Part shown: positions 23,618-31,126 of the stretch, piece after piece | Position numbering within the stretch: the first letter of the stretch is position 1 | How the letters are laid out: the number at the start of each line of letters is the position of its first letter | Source: a bacterium | GTDB taxonomy: Bacteria > Myxococcota_A > Bradymonadia > UBA7976 > UBA1532 | Length of the DNA stretch: 39,658 nt | Reading direction: 5' to 3' | Assembly (NCBI GenBank): GCA_030426945.1 | Contig: JAUHXL010000011.1 | Coordinates: 1 to 39,658, forward strand | Translations under genes and position numbers: made by a program | The notes under the pieces: model-generated | Databases searched by the model: none | Told to the model about the DNA's origin: nothing | Seen by the model: the letters and a program-made list of their open reading frames with translations, nothing else

Positions 23618-25459
23618 TCAGAGGCAGACGCCCCAGGCCCAGTCGGGCTCCATGACGCAGCGCTGCCCCTCGGGGCACTCGGGCGAGGCCGCGTTGCAGA
23701 TGCCGAGGCACACGGGGCCGTTGCCCGCGTTCGCGCAGAAGGCGAGCCCGGCGCAGTCGTCGTCCGCTTCGCAGGCCTCACCGAGGGCCGCGGCCCCCGG
23801 CGGGCTGCAGCGCCCCTGCGGCGCCAGCAGGTTGTAGGGCCGGCAGACGCCGTCACCCGCGCAGCCGCCGCCGAGCAGCGTGCAGTCGCTGGCCAGGCAC
23901 AGCCCGAAGTCGCGGTTCTCGTTGGCCGGCGTCTCGGGATCGTCGCGGGTGCCGAAGTCCACACAGGTGGTGCCGCCCCCGCAGCGTGCGCCCGCGCGCG
24001 GATCACAGGCCCGCTGGCAGGTGCCCGTCCCCGCCCAGTTGCGGTTGGGATCGAGGGGATCGTCGGGGTCGCCGAAGCACAGCGAGCCGGGGCTGCACTG
24101 CTGCTGGCGGTCGGCCGGCGTCCGTCCGTCTGCTTGCGCGTTGCAGGCCCCGCCGAGCGGCACGTCGCCCGCCTCGACGCACAGCCCCTCGGGCACCTCG
24201 CCCGGCGCCACGCCGGTCAGGGGCAGACAGGTGCCGGGCCACTGGCCCATGCTGCCCGCCTGGCAGGCCTCGTAGAGCGCGCCGTTGGCCGGCGGGAAGC
24301 CCCCGTCGGGCCCGCCCGCCCCGCAGAACGTGAAGTAGCAGATCCCGTCCACGCCGTAGCACGCGCGGTCCGGCGGGCAGGCCGCGTCGTCTTGGCATTC
24401 GACGAGGCACAGGCCCCCGTCGAGCGGGTTGTTCGACCGCGGGAAGCACGCCTCGACGCCCTCGGTGCAGTCATCGGCGTTCGCGCAGTCGCTGAACTCC
24501 TCCACGATGCACTGCCCGTTGAAGCACTGCTGGCCCTCGAGCTCGCAGTGATAGTCCGTCTCGCAGGTGCCGTTGAGGCGGACGCAGCGCGACCGCCGGC
24601 ACTCCTCCCCGACCGCGCACGGATACTCGCAGGGCACCGGCCCCTGCTCACACCCGCCGGTCTCGGCGTTGCACTGCTGCCCGTCGCCGCAGCCCACCGT
24701 CCGACAGTCGGGCAAGCAGACCGAGACCCCCTCGTCGTCGACGGGCAAGCAGGCCCAGTCCGCGCGGCACGCCTGGCCCCCGTCGCAGCGCTGGAAACAG
24801 ATCATGCTGCTGCCGCTGGTCAGACAAGCGCCACCCCCGCAGACGCTGGCGTCCTCGCAGGTCTGCCGGCAGAAGCCGCCGGGCACGCCCTCACCCAGCA
24901 GGCACATGCCGTCGCCGCACACGGCGTCGTCGGCGCAGGCGCCCGCGGGCCCTCCCTGCGCGTCGTCGACACACGCTCCGTTGCCCCGATCACAGCGCTG
25001 CCCCGCGGGGCACTGGACGCCAGCGCAAGGATCCGCCGGCGCGCCGCCCATGCCGGGCGCGCCGCCCATGCCGGGCGCGCCGCCCATCCCCGGCTCGCCG
25101 CCCATGCCGCCGCCGACGCCGGGCTCGCCGCCGACGCCGGGCTGACCTCCGGCGCCCGGCGCGCCCCCGGCTCCCGGCGCGCCGCCCGCGCCGGGCGGGG
25201 GCTGGATGCCGAAGTCCTCGCCGGGTTGGCGCGGCCCGCAGGTCGGGTCGAATTGCCGATCCCGTCCGTTGGTGCAGACACCGGCGATGCACGCGCCGAG
25301 TGCGGTGGAGCCGGCCAGCTCGAGGTTGCAGCAGACGCCGCTGCCCACGCCGGGCACCTCGCAGGTCTGCTGACCCGACTCGCTCGAGGCGCAGCCGAAG
25401 GACAGCGCGAGCCCGAAGGCGGCGACGCTCGCGAAGGAGCGGTGCTGGGTGAGAGTCAT
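23618..25459 (-). CDS. Large cysteine-rich surface lipoprotein with Gly-X-Y linker
   Basis: 613 residues; the ATG at 25459 has GGAGG upstream. Signal peptide with lipobox SFGC. After a first Cys-rich segment (about 25-80) there is a collagen-like Gly-X-Y stretch (about 87-142: GAGGAP, GEPGMG and similar). The remaining 470 residues are packed with cysteines in repeats such as CAGVQCPAGQRCD, CEDASVCGGGACL and CEADDDCAGLAFC, alternating short acidic loops. The pattern matches the extracellular Cys-rich repeat proteins common in Myxococcota, where the lipid anchor and flexible linker should project the disulfide-rich part from the cell. Its size and architecture mirror the next upstream gene, and both are transcribed in the same direction with 153 bases between. 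Function unknown; adhesion or surface interaction is a guess. Confidence 0.9.
   Translation of the reverse strand: MTLTQHRSFASVAAFGLALSFGCASSESGQQTCEVPGVGSGVCCNLELAGSTALGACIAGVCTNGRDRQFDPTCGPRQPGEDFGIQPPPGAGGAPGAGGAPGAGGQPGVGGEPGVGGGMGGEPGMGGAPGMGGAPGMGGAPADPCAGVQCPAGQRCDRGNGACVDDAQGGPAGACADDAVCGDGMCLLGEGVPGGFCRQTCEDASVCGGGACLTSGSSMICFQRCDGGQACRADWACLPVDDEGVSVCLPDCRTVGCGDGQQCNAETGGCEQGPVPCEYPCAVGEECRRSRCVRLNGTCETDYHCELEGQQCFNGQCIVEEFSDCANADDCTEGVEACFPRSNNPLDGGLCLVECQDDAACPPDRACYGVDGICYFTFCGAGGPDGGFPPANGALYEACQAGSMGQWPGTCLPLTGVAPGEVPEGLCVEAGDVPLGGACNAQADGRTPADRQQQCSPGSLCFGDPDDPLDPNRNWAGTGTCQRACDPRAGARCGGGTTCVDFGTRDDPETPANENRDFGLCLASDCTLLGGGCAGDGVCRPYNLLAPQGRCSPPGAAALGEACEADDDCAGLAFCANAGNGPVCLGICNAASPECPEGQRCVMEPDWAWGVCL
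25035..25201 (-). repeat. DNA repeats encoding the Gly-X-Y linker of the 23618-25459 lipoprotein
   Basis: Tandem 9- and 18-base units encode GMGGAP, GAGGAP, GVGGEP and similar. Codon-level similarity between units implies recent slippage or unequal exchange. Confidence 0.85.
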
Positions 25460-25574
25460 GTCGTCGTCCTCCCCGTGATCGCCAGACGGCGGCCGAACGC
25501 GCGCGGCCAACCTCGGCGGGGGCGGACGGCGATGGCCGCCCACCCCAGGGTTCGAGGTTGGCAGCGAGCAGGGT

Positions 25575-25596
25575 GCGGGGGCAACTTCACCCCCGC
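25575..25596 (-). terminator. Hairpin downstream of the 25613-27118 lipoprotein gene
   Basis: 7-base perfect arms GCGGGGG/CCCCCGC with an 8-base loop, beginning 17 bases after the stop codon on the minus strand. No U-tract follows, so termination strength is uncertain; it may also stabilise the 3' end. Confidence 0.45.
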
Positions 25597-25612
25597 GTCC
25601 GAGCCGGGCGCG

Positions 25613-27118
25613 CTATTCCTGCTGCTCGATGCAGACGCCGACCAGCGCGCTCTCCATGCCGTCCTCACCGAAGAACCCGGTCTGGCAGTCGAAGCCCGCC
25701 GGGCAGGTGAGGTCGCTCTCGGGATCACTCTCGCAGAGGCGAATGCAGACCGGATCGGCGCCCATCGTGAGCGTGTCGCAGATGTGACCGTTGGCGCAGT
25801 CCGACGCGCCGGTGTCCATGTCCACGGTGCAGGACTCGCCGGTCATCTTGGTCTGCGCGCCCTCGGTGCAGAAGCCGACGCCGCGGTCGCGGCCCTCGGC
25901 GTCCTTGCCCACCCGGAACGAGAAGCGGCAGTACTGGCCGTCACCGCAGCCACTCTCGGGGCCGATCACGTTGCACTCGCCGAAGCACAGGCCCAGGTTC
26001 AGCGACAGCAGGCCCGCCGTGCAGGCCGAGCCGCCGCTGCACAGCGAGGAATCGGCCTCGTCGCAGAAGCCCAGGCAGCGGAAGTCCGGGCTGGCCTCGG
26101 TGCCGACGTCGGTGCACAGGTGGCCCGCCGAGCAGTTGCCCCAGTAGGTCTGGTCGTCGGGCGTGCAGGGCTGGTTGGTCGTCGCCGGCCCGTTGCTGAC
26201 CTGGCCCTGGCCGTCGAGGCACGAGCCGACCGCCCGGCCGCCGACGTCGTCGGCCACCAGGCAGATGTCCATCGCGCCCGGGCAGTCCTGCGCGTAGATG
26301 CTGCAGCCCTCGTAGCAGAAGCGGTAGGGCACGCCGTCGAGGGACTCGGTGTAGTCGAGGCAGCGCCCGGCCGCGCAGTCGGCGTCGGTCTCGCACGACG
26401 CCGAGCAGGTGCCACCCGAAGCGAAGCGGAAGTTGGGGCACACGAGCCCGGCCATGCAGTTGTTGACCGCCTGCTCCCCACCCGCGGCGCCGCAGTCCTC
26501 ACCCACGCCGCGCTCGCCGGCCGGGAAGCAGAAGGACGCCCGCTCCAGGTTCAGGCAGGTGGCCGGACCCCCACAGGCGAGCTCCTCGTTGCCGGGCTCG
26601 CAGTCCTGGCCGCGCACGCAGATGCCGGGCGAGCTCTGCTCGATGGGCGTGTCCGGGTTGGCCGCGAGGCAGACCTCGCGCATGCCGCAGCCGGTCGGAT
26701 CGGCGTTGGCGTCGCAGGCGCGGTGGCAGGTCGCGCCCTCGCCGAGGGGATCCGCGCAGTCGAGGCCGGCGGCGCAGCAGTCGCCGTCGCCCACCGTGCA
26801 GGCGTCACCGTCGCCGAGCTGCATCGCGCAGCCGCCCGGGTTGCCGCCCGCGCCCGGGTTGCCGCCCGCGCCCGGGTTGCCGCCCGCGCCCGGGTTGCCG
26901 CCCGCGCCGGGCGATCCGCCCATGCCGGGAGGGTCGCCGTCCTCGCCGCCCATGCCCGGGGCGCCTCCGGCGCCGGGCGCCCCACCGGCGCCGGGCGCGC
27001 CGCCCATGCCCGGCCCGCTGTCCGCGGCCCCGCTGCCGCCGTCGTCTTCCTGACAGCCGCCGAGGGCGAGCGCCACACCGAAAAGCACCGTGGCGAGTCG
27101 AAGCTCCCCGTTCCTCAT
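25613..27118 (-). CDS. Cysteine-rich surface lipoprotein with Gly-X-Y linker
   Basis: 501 residues; AGGAGA lies 5 bases before the ATG at 27118, behind a strong candidate promoter. The signal peptide ends in lipobox LGGC. Residues about 36-97 are a collagen-like Gly-X-Y run that includes a (GAGGNP) repeat. The rest is disulfide-rich (for example CTVGDGDCCAAGLDC, CETDADCAAGRC and CDEADSSLCSGGSAC) with longer spacers between the repeats than in the neighbouring lipoprotein. The pair probably arose by duplication and divergence or belongs to one surface structure; the two share layout more than sequence. No catalytic motif is seen. Confidence 0.9.
   Translation of the reverse strand: MRNGELRLATVLFGVALALGGCQEDDGGSGAADSGPGMGGAPGAGGAPGAGGAPGMGGEDGDPPGMGGSPGAGGNPGAGGNPGAGGNPGAGGNPGGCAMQLGDGDACTVGDGDCCAAGLDCADPLGEGATCHRACDANADPTGCGMREVCLAANPDTPIEQSSPGICVRGQDCEPGNEELACGGPATCLNLERASFCFPAGERGVGEDCGAAGGEQAVNNCMAGLVCPNFRFASGGTCSASCETDADCAAGRCLDYTESLDGVPYRFCYEGCSIYAQDCPGAMDICLVADDVGGRAVGSCLDGQGQVSNGPATTNQPCTPDDQTYWGNCSAGHLCTDVGTEASPDFRCLGFCDEADSSLCSGGSACTAGLLSLNLGLCFGECNVIGPESGCGDGQYCRFSFRVGKDAEGRDRGVGFCTEGAQTKMTGESCTVDMDTGASDCANGHICDTLTMGADPVCIRLCESDPESDLTCPAGFDCQTGFFGEDGMESALVGVCIEQQE
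26831..27010 (-). repeat. DNA repeats encoding the Gly-X-Y linker of the 25613-27118 lipoprotein
   Basis: Includes four near-identical 18-base units coding for PGAGGN, followed by GMGG and GAGG variants. In-frame, so length changes would alter linker length without breaking the protein. Confidence 0.85.
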
Positions 27119-27185
27119 CTCGATCTCCTGGCTGAGGGCGGGCGGCCTCCCCTGGCACGCACTGCCCGGTCCGTCGAAGCGGGCC

Positions 27186-27214
27186 ACGCTAGGCAGGCGC
27201 GCGCTCGATGTCAA
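27186..27214 (-). promoter_or_regulatory. Sigma-70-type promoter of the 25613-27118 lipoprotein gene
   Basis: Minus strand TTGACA (27214-27209, perfect consensus), 17 bases, TAGCGT (27191-27186). It gives a leader of about 60 bases. The divergent plus-strand promoter starts 20 bases away. Confidence 0.6.
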
Positions 27215-27233
27215 CGCCTCGAGCGTCGCGCGG

Positions 27234-27262
27234 TTGACCGCTCGCCACCGCGTCCCTACATT
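27234..27262 (+). promoter_or_regulatory. Sigma-70-type promoter of the dehydrogenase-homologue gene
   Basis: TTGACC (27234-27239), 17 bases, TACATT (27257-27262). Predicted start near 27269, about 80 bases before the chosen TTG codon, which helps to rule out start codons further upstream in the long open frame. Confidence 0.58.
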
Positions 27263-27349
27263 GGCGGACCCTCGAGGGGCCGCGCGGTCAGCTTCGACAA
27301 GGCGGCCCGGGCGGCGCGAGGGCATTATTTTGCACCCGACGAGGCGCGC

Positions 27350-28369
27350 TTGAGTCCCAACGACGGTCTGACGGTGGCGGTGGTGGGCGCGACGGACGCG
27401 CTCGGCGCCGAAATCCTGGCGGTGCTCGACGAGCGCCGCTTTCCCCTCACGCGGCTGGTGCTCCTGGCGCCGGCCGCGGGGGCGGGCGAGCGCCTCGACT
27501 GGCGCGGCGACGACGTCGTCGTCCAGGACGTGGCCGAGGCCGACTTCTCCGCGGTCGATCTGGCCCTGTTCGCGGGCGAGGCGCAGGTCGCGCGCGTGCA
27601 CGCGCCGCGCGCCGCGCAGGCGGGCGCGGTCGTCATCGACGCCACCGGCGCCTCGAGAGCCGACGCCACGGTGCCGCTGATCGCCCCAGGCCTCGACCTG
27701 CCGCCGCTCGTCGAAGGGCACCGCCTGTTCGCCGCGCCCAGCGGCCTGGCCCTTCAGGTGGCCGCCGCGCTCGCGCCCCTCGAGGCCGCCGCCGGCGTCG
27801 CGCGGGTCGTCGTGTCCGCCTGGCAAGGCGCGGCCGGCGAAGGCCGCGCCGGCATGGACGAGCTGCGCGATCAGACCGTGGCCCTGCTGAACTTCCGGGA
27901 TCCGAAGGCGCAGCGCTTTCCGCGTCGGTTGGCCTTCGACGTGCTCCCGAGCGTGGGCGCCGTGGGCGACGACGGGCTCACCGGCGCCGAGCGCGACCTG
28001 ATGGCCCAGATCCCGCGCCTGCTCGGGCGCGACGTGCCGGTGGACGCCTCGATCATGCGGCTGCCGGTCTTCGTGGGCGAGGGCGCGCGGCTCAACGTGG
28101 AGCTGCGCGATCCGCTGACGGCCGCGGACGCCCGCGCGGCCCTGGCCGCGGCCGGGCTCGAGGTGAGCGACGCGGACGCCCCGGGCCCGACCGCGGCCGA
28201 CGTCGCGGGCAGCGACGCGCTCTCGATCGGGCGCGTGCGCCGAGACCCGTCGGTCGAGCACGGCCTGGCGCTCTGGGTCGTGGCCGACGACCTTCGCTAC
28301 GGGGGCGCCGCGGCGGTGGTGGCCATCGCCGAGACCTTGCGCGAGCGGGGCATCGCCCGACGACGCTGA
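27350..28369 (+). CDS. Aspartate-semialdehyde dehydrogenase homologue lacking catalytic residues (USG-1-like)
   Basis: 339 residues from a TTG start with GAGG at 27341-27344; the frame stays open far upstream only because of GC bias, and the promoter at 27234 supports this start. The fold is clear: a nucleotide-binding N-terminus (VAVVGATDALGAEILAVLDE) and the C-terminal domain with AWQGAAGEGRAGMDEL and RLAFDVLPSVG. Where active enzymes have the nucleophilic cysteine in an N/S-C-S-T-I-Q motif, this protein reads PSGLALQ (Gly132); where they have the proton-relay histidine in GHSEA, it reads GEGARL (Glu244). The protein is therefore probably not an active dehydrogenase and resembles the USG-1 branch. 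Its role is unknown; a regulatory or structural pseudoenzyme is possible. Confidence 0.87.
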   Translation: MSPNDGLTVAVVGATDALGAEILAVLDERRFPLTRLVLLAPAAGAGERLDWRGDDVVVQDVAEADFSAVDLALFAGEAQVARVHAPRAAQAGAVVIDATGASRADATVPLIAPGLDLPPLVEGHRLFAAPSGLALQVAAALAPLEAAAGVARVVVSAWQGAAGEGRAGMDELRDQTVALLNFRDPKAQRFPRRLAFDVLPSVGAVGDDGLTGAERDLMAQIPRLLGRDVPVDASIMRLPVFVGEGARLNVELRDPLTAADARAALAAAGLEVSDADAPGPTAADVAGSDALSIGRVRRDPSVEHGLALWVVADDLRYGGAAAVVAIAETLRERGIARRR

Positions 28370-28563
28370 GCCCGGGCGCGCCGCTGCCAAAATGTCTCGG
28401 CCGCCCTCGCCGCGTGCCAGAAAGACAGCCGCCGGCGCGTTGATCGACCCAGCGGTTGCGCCGACGGGCTGGGCTGGGGCATGAAAGCGCGCGTGGTACG
28501 GTTCGTGTAAGCCGCACCGCCACCAGAACGCCGCGCGCACGAGGCGCGGCCACGGGAGGAAGC

Positions 28564-29559
28564 ATGCGTCGGCGTTCGCTGACCACCCTGGGCCTGCTGC
28601 TGGTCGCCACGAGCGCGGCCCACGCGCAGACCGAGGAGGACTACAAGACCTCGATCGACCTCGAACAGACCGCCATCGGCATCGACAACTGCAGCCTGTG
28701 GACGAACACGGCGTTCGCGATCGACGGCCTGCTCGACCGCACGGGCGAGACGCAGGACTTCGAGCTGACGCTGGGCTGGTCGACCGGGGAGATGTGCAGC
28801 CGGGAGCAGCTGCAGGACTGCCCGCTGATCGTGCAGAACGCGTCGCCGGAGTGCGGGTGTCTGGATCAGGAGACCGGGCTCGGCAAGATGCTGCGCCGCG
28901 AGGGCATCACGCTCGTCAACCTGCTCGAGATGGATCCCTGCGCCGCGGATCGCCCCTACGACGCGGTCAACTTCTACCTGCGCTTCTACCAGGCGACCGA
29001 GGGCAACGACTCGACCACCAACGACGTCGGCTTCGCGACCACCATCGACTTCGACTTCACGCGCCCGCCCGCGCCGAGCCAGGCCCCTTCCCTGTCCAAC
29101 GCGGACTCCGCGCTGCGCGTCACGGTGGCCGACGTCGACAGCAACGACGTCGCGCGCTACGAGGTCTGCTACCGCCCGGCGACGGGGGTCAGCGACGACG
29201 CCGCGGGCGACGCCGGCGTCGGCGAGGGTGACGGCACGGTGTCCAACGACGACCTGCGGGCCGGGTTCTCGGCTTGCCGGTCTGTCAGCCGCGACGATCC
29301 GAAGGATCGGCTGGAGGGCCTCGAGAACGACGTCGTCTACGAGGTCGTCTACGCCAGCTTCGACGCCGCCGAGAACCGCAGCGCCAACAGCCCCATCGCC
29401 CGCGGCACGCCGTCCCAGGTGCTCGACTTCGCCGAGTACTACCGTTCGGTGAACGGGGCCGAGACGGGCGGCTGCACCCAGGGCGGCGAGGGGCCGGTCG
29501 GGCTTCTGCTGCTGATCGTCGGCCTGCTGGGCCTCGTCCGCTTCCGGAGCCACGCATGA
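28564..29559 (+). CDS. Secreted protein with C-terminal MYXO-CTERM-like anchor (resembles MXAN_2561 family)
   Basis: 331 residues; GGGAGG sits just upstream of the ATG. Signal peptide about 1-22 (ends AHAQ). The mature region has Cys pairs (CSLWTN, CPLIVQ, CGCLDQ) and, from about 165, a fibronectin-type beta domain (APSLSNADSALRVTVADVDS, RYEVCYRP, VVYEVVYASFDAAENRS). The C-terminus is GGCTQGGEGPVG, then a short hydrophobic helix and FRSHA, a MYXO-CTERM-like sorting signal (Gly-Cys, helix, basic end). The stop overlaps the next ATG (ATGA). The pairing of such a protein with an outer-membrane barrel matches the MXAN_2561/MXAN_2562 arrangement known from myxobacteria; the family name is recalled, not tested. 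Confidence 0.85.
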   Translation: MRRRSLTTLGLLLVATSAAHAQTEEDYKTSIDLEQTAIGIDNCSLWTNTAFAIDGLLDRTGETQDFELTLGWSTGEMCSREQLQDCPLIVQNASPECGCLDQETGLGKMLRREGITLVNLLEMDPCAADRPYDAVNFYLRFYQATEGNDSTTNDVGFATTIDFDFTRPPAPSQAPSLSNADSALRVTVADVDSNDVARYEVCYRPATGVSDDAAGDAGVGEGDGTVSNDDLRAGFSACRSVSRDDPKDRLEGLENDVVYEVVYASFDAAENRSANSPIARGTPSQVLDFAEYYRSVNGAETGGCTQGGEGPVGLLLLIVGLLGLVRFRSHA

Positions 29560-30299
29560 AGCGCGCCGCCAACACCGCCCCCCTCGCCGGTCTGCTGCTG
29601 GGCCTCGGCGCCGCGGCTGCCCCGGGCCTCGCCGCGGCCGAGAACTTCGAGGTCAAGGAGTCCCCGCGCACGACCTTCATCGAGTTCCGCATGGGCAACT
29701 ACCTGCCCGGCATCGACGACGAGTTCGACACGTCGACGCGCAAGGGCCCCTTCGAGGAGGTCTTCGGCAGCAACGCGGAGCTGATGTTCAACCTGATGTG
29801 GGAGCAGCACATCTGGCACGGCTTCGGCACGCTGGCCGGTGGCGTGGGCATCGGCTACTGGAGCATCGACGGCAGCGGCGTGGCGGTCGGCAACGCCGAA
29901 GCCGACGACTCGACCACCCTGCGCATCCTGCCGGTGCAGGCCCAGCTCAGCTACCGCTTCGACCACTTCCGCGACAGCTGGCCGTTGGTGCCCGTGCTCG
30001 CCCTCGGCGTCGACTACTTCGCCTGGGACATCCTCGGCGGGGACGACGAGGTCACCGACTTCGAGCCGGGGAAGGAGGCGCGGGGCGGCACCTGGGGCTG
30101 GCACTACAGCGTCGGCCTGCACCTGCTGCTCGACTTCTTCGCGCCGGAGATGGCCTTCGACTTCGACCGCGAGGCGGGCGTCAACAGTAGCTACCTGACC
30201 GTCGAGTACCAGGGGGTGCAGGTCAGCGACTTCGGCGCCAGCGACTCGTTCCGCCTCAGCGACGAGGTGCTGATGTTCGGGATCGCCCTCGAGCTGTGA
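29556..30299 (+). CDS. Outer-membrane beta-barrel protein (resembles MXAN_2562 family)
   Basis: 247 residues with a signal peptide (about 1-28). The mature protein is made of amphipathic strands with aromatic ends: TTFIEFRMGNYLPGIDDEFD, IWHGFGTLAGGVGIGYWS, ILPVQAQLSYRFDHFRDSW and the C-terminal MFGIALEL, consistent with an 8- to 10-strand barrel. Coupled by ATGA to the MYXO-CTERM-like protein before it and by TGATG to truA after it. Probably an outer-membrane partner for the surface protein; no transport specificity can be inferred. Confidence 0.88.
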   Translation: MKRAANTAPLAGLLLGLGAAAAPGLAAAENFEVKESPRTTFIEFRMGNYLPGIDDEFDTSTRKGPFEEVFGSNAELMFNLMWEQHIWHGFGTLAGGVGIGYWSIDGSGVAVGNAEADDSTTLRILPVQAQLSYRFDHFRDSWPLVPVLALGVDYFAWDILGGDDEVTDFEPGKEARGGTWGWHYSVGLHLLLDFFAPEMAFDFDREAGVNSSYLTVEYQGVQVSDFGASDSFRLSDEVLMFGIALEL

Positions 30300-31087
30300 T
30301 GAGCGGGCCATCGGCGCGATCGGCCCGCCGGCTGGCCTTCACGGTCGAGTACGACGGCACCGACTTCCACGGGTGGGCCACTCAGCCCGACGTGCATCCC
30401 ACGATTCAGCAGCTCCTCACGGACGCGGTGGCCGAGATCGTCGGGCACCCGGTCCGCGTCGACGGCGCGAGCCGGACCGACGCGGGGGTGCACGCCCGCG
30501 ACCAGCGCGCGGCGGTCACCGTGCACCACCCCATCCGCCCCGCCGGGCTGGTCAAGGCGATCAACCGACGCCTGCCCGCCGCGATCGCGGTGCGGGACGC
30601 GCACGAGGTGTCGCTCGATCACCACCCCCGCTTCGCCAACGGGGGCAAGACCTACTGCTACCGCCTGCGCCGGGGGGTGACGGCCCGCCCGCTGACCGAC
30701 CGCTACGCCTGGCAGGTGCCGTGGGATCTGGACTTCGAGCGTCTGCTGCCGGCCCTGCCCGCGGTGCTGGGCACCCGGGACTACGCCAGCTTCGCGTCGC
30801 GGGGCGGTGACTACCGCACGACCGTGCGCACCCTGTGGCGCTGGTCGCTGCAGCCCGAGGCGCATGGCGTCTGGGCCCTGCGGGTCAGCGGCACGGCCTT
30901 CATGAAGCACATGGTGCGCAACCTGGTGGGGACGCTGGTGCAGGTCGCCCGCGGCCACTGGAGCGCGGCGGACCTGCAGCGCGCGGTGGCCGCCTGCGAC
31001 CGCACCGCCGCGGGGCCCACCGCCCCCGCGTGTGGCCTCACGCTCGAGCGCATTCACCCGCTCGGCGCGTCCGACGCATCCGACTGA
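30299..31087 (+). CDS. truA: tRNA pseudouridine(38-40) synthase
   Basis: Converts uridines 38-40 of the tRNA anticodon arm to pseudouridine; cytoplasmic dimer. 262 residues. The catalytic aspartate is Asp61 in SRTDAGVHA, with the family N-terminus FTVEYDGTDFHGWATQP and the conserved GTRDYASFASRGGDYRTTVR, FMKHMVRNLVGTL blocks. The ATG at 30299 overlaps the previous stop by one base; a GTG three bases earlier is also possible. It terminates the operon that starts at 28564. Confidence 0.96.
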   Translation: MSGPSARSARRLAFTVEYDGTDFHGWATQPDVHPTIQQLLTDAVAEIVGHPVRVDGASRTDAGVHARDQRAAVTVHHPIRPAGLVKAINRRLPAAIAVRDAHEVSLDHHPRFANGGKTYCYRLRRGVTARPLTDRYAWQVPWDLDFERLLPALPAVLGTRDYASFASRGGDYRTTVRTLWRWSLQPEAHGVWALRVSGTAFMKHMVRNLVGTLVQVARGHWSAADLQRAVAACDRTAAGPTAPACGLTLERIHPLGASDASD

Positions 31088-31126
31088 AGGATCAGGGCCC
31101 GCACCGCGCGCCCGGCGGACGCCCGA

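Noticed and set aside
23558-27349. Very long plus-strand open frame joined to the dehydrogenase homologue
   Set aside because: It is opposite two clear lipoprotein genes with signal peptides, and its translation is Ala/Arg/Gly/Val-rich as expected from the opposite strand; a promoter at 27234 and the homology both place the true start near 27350.
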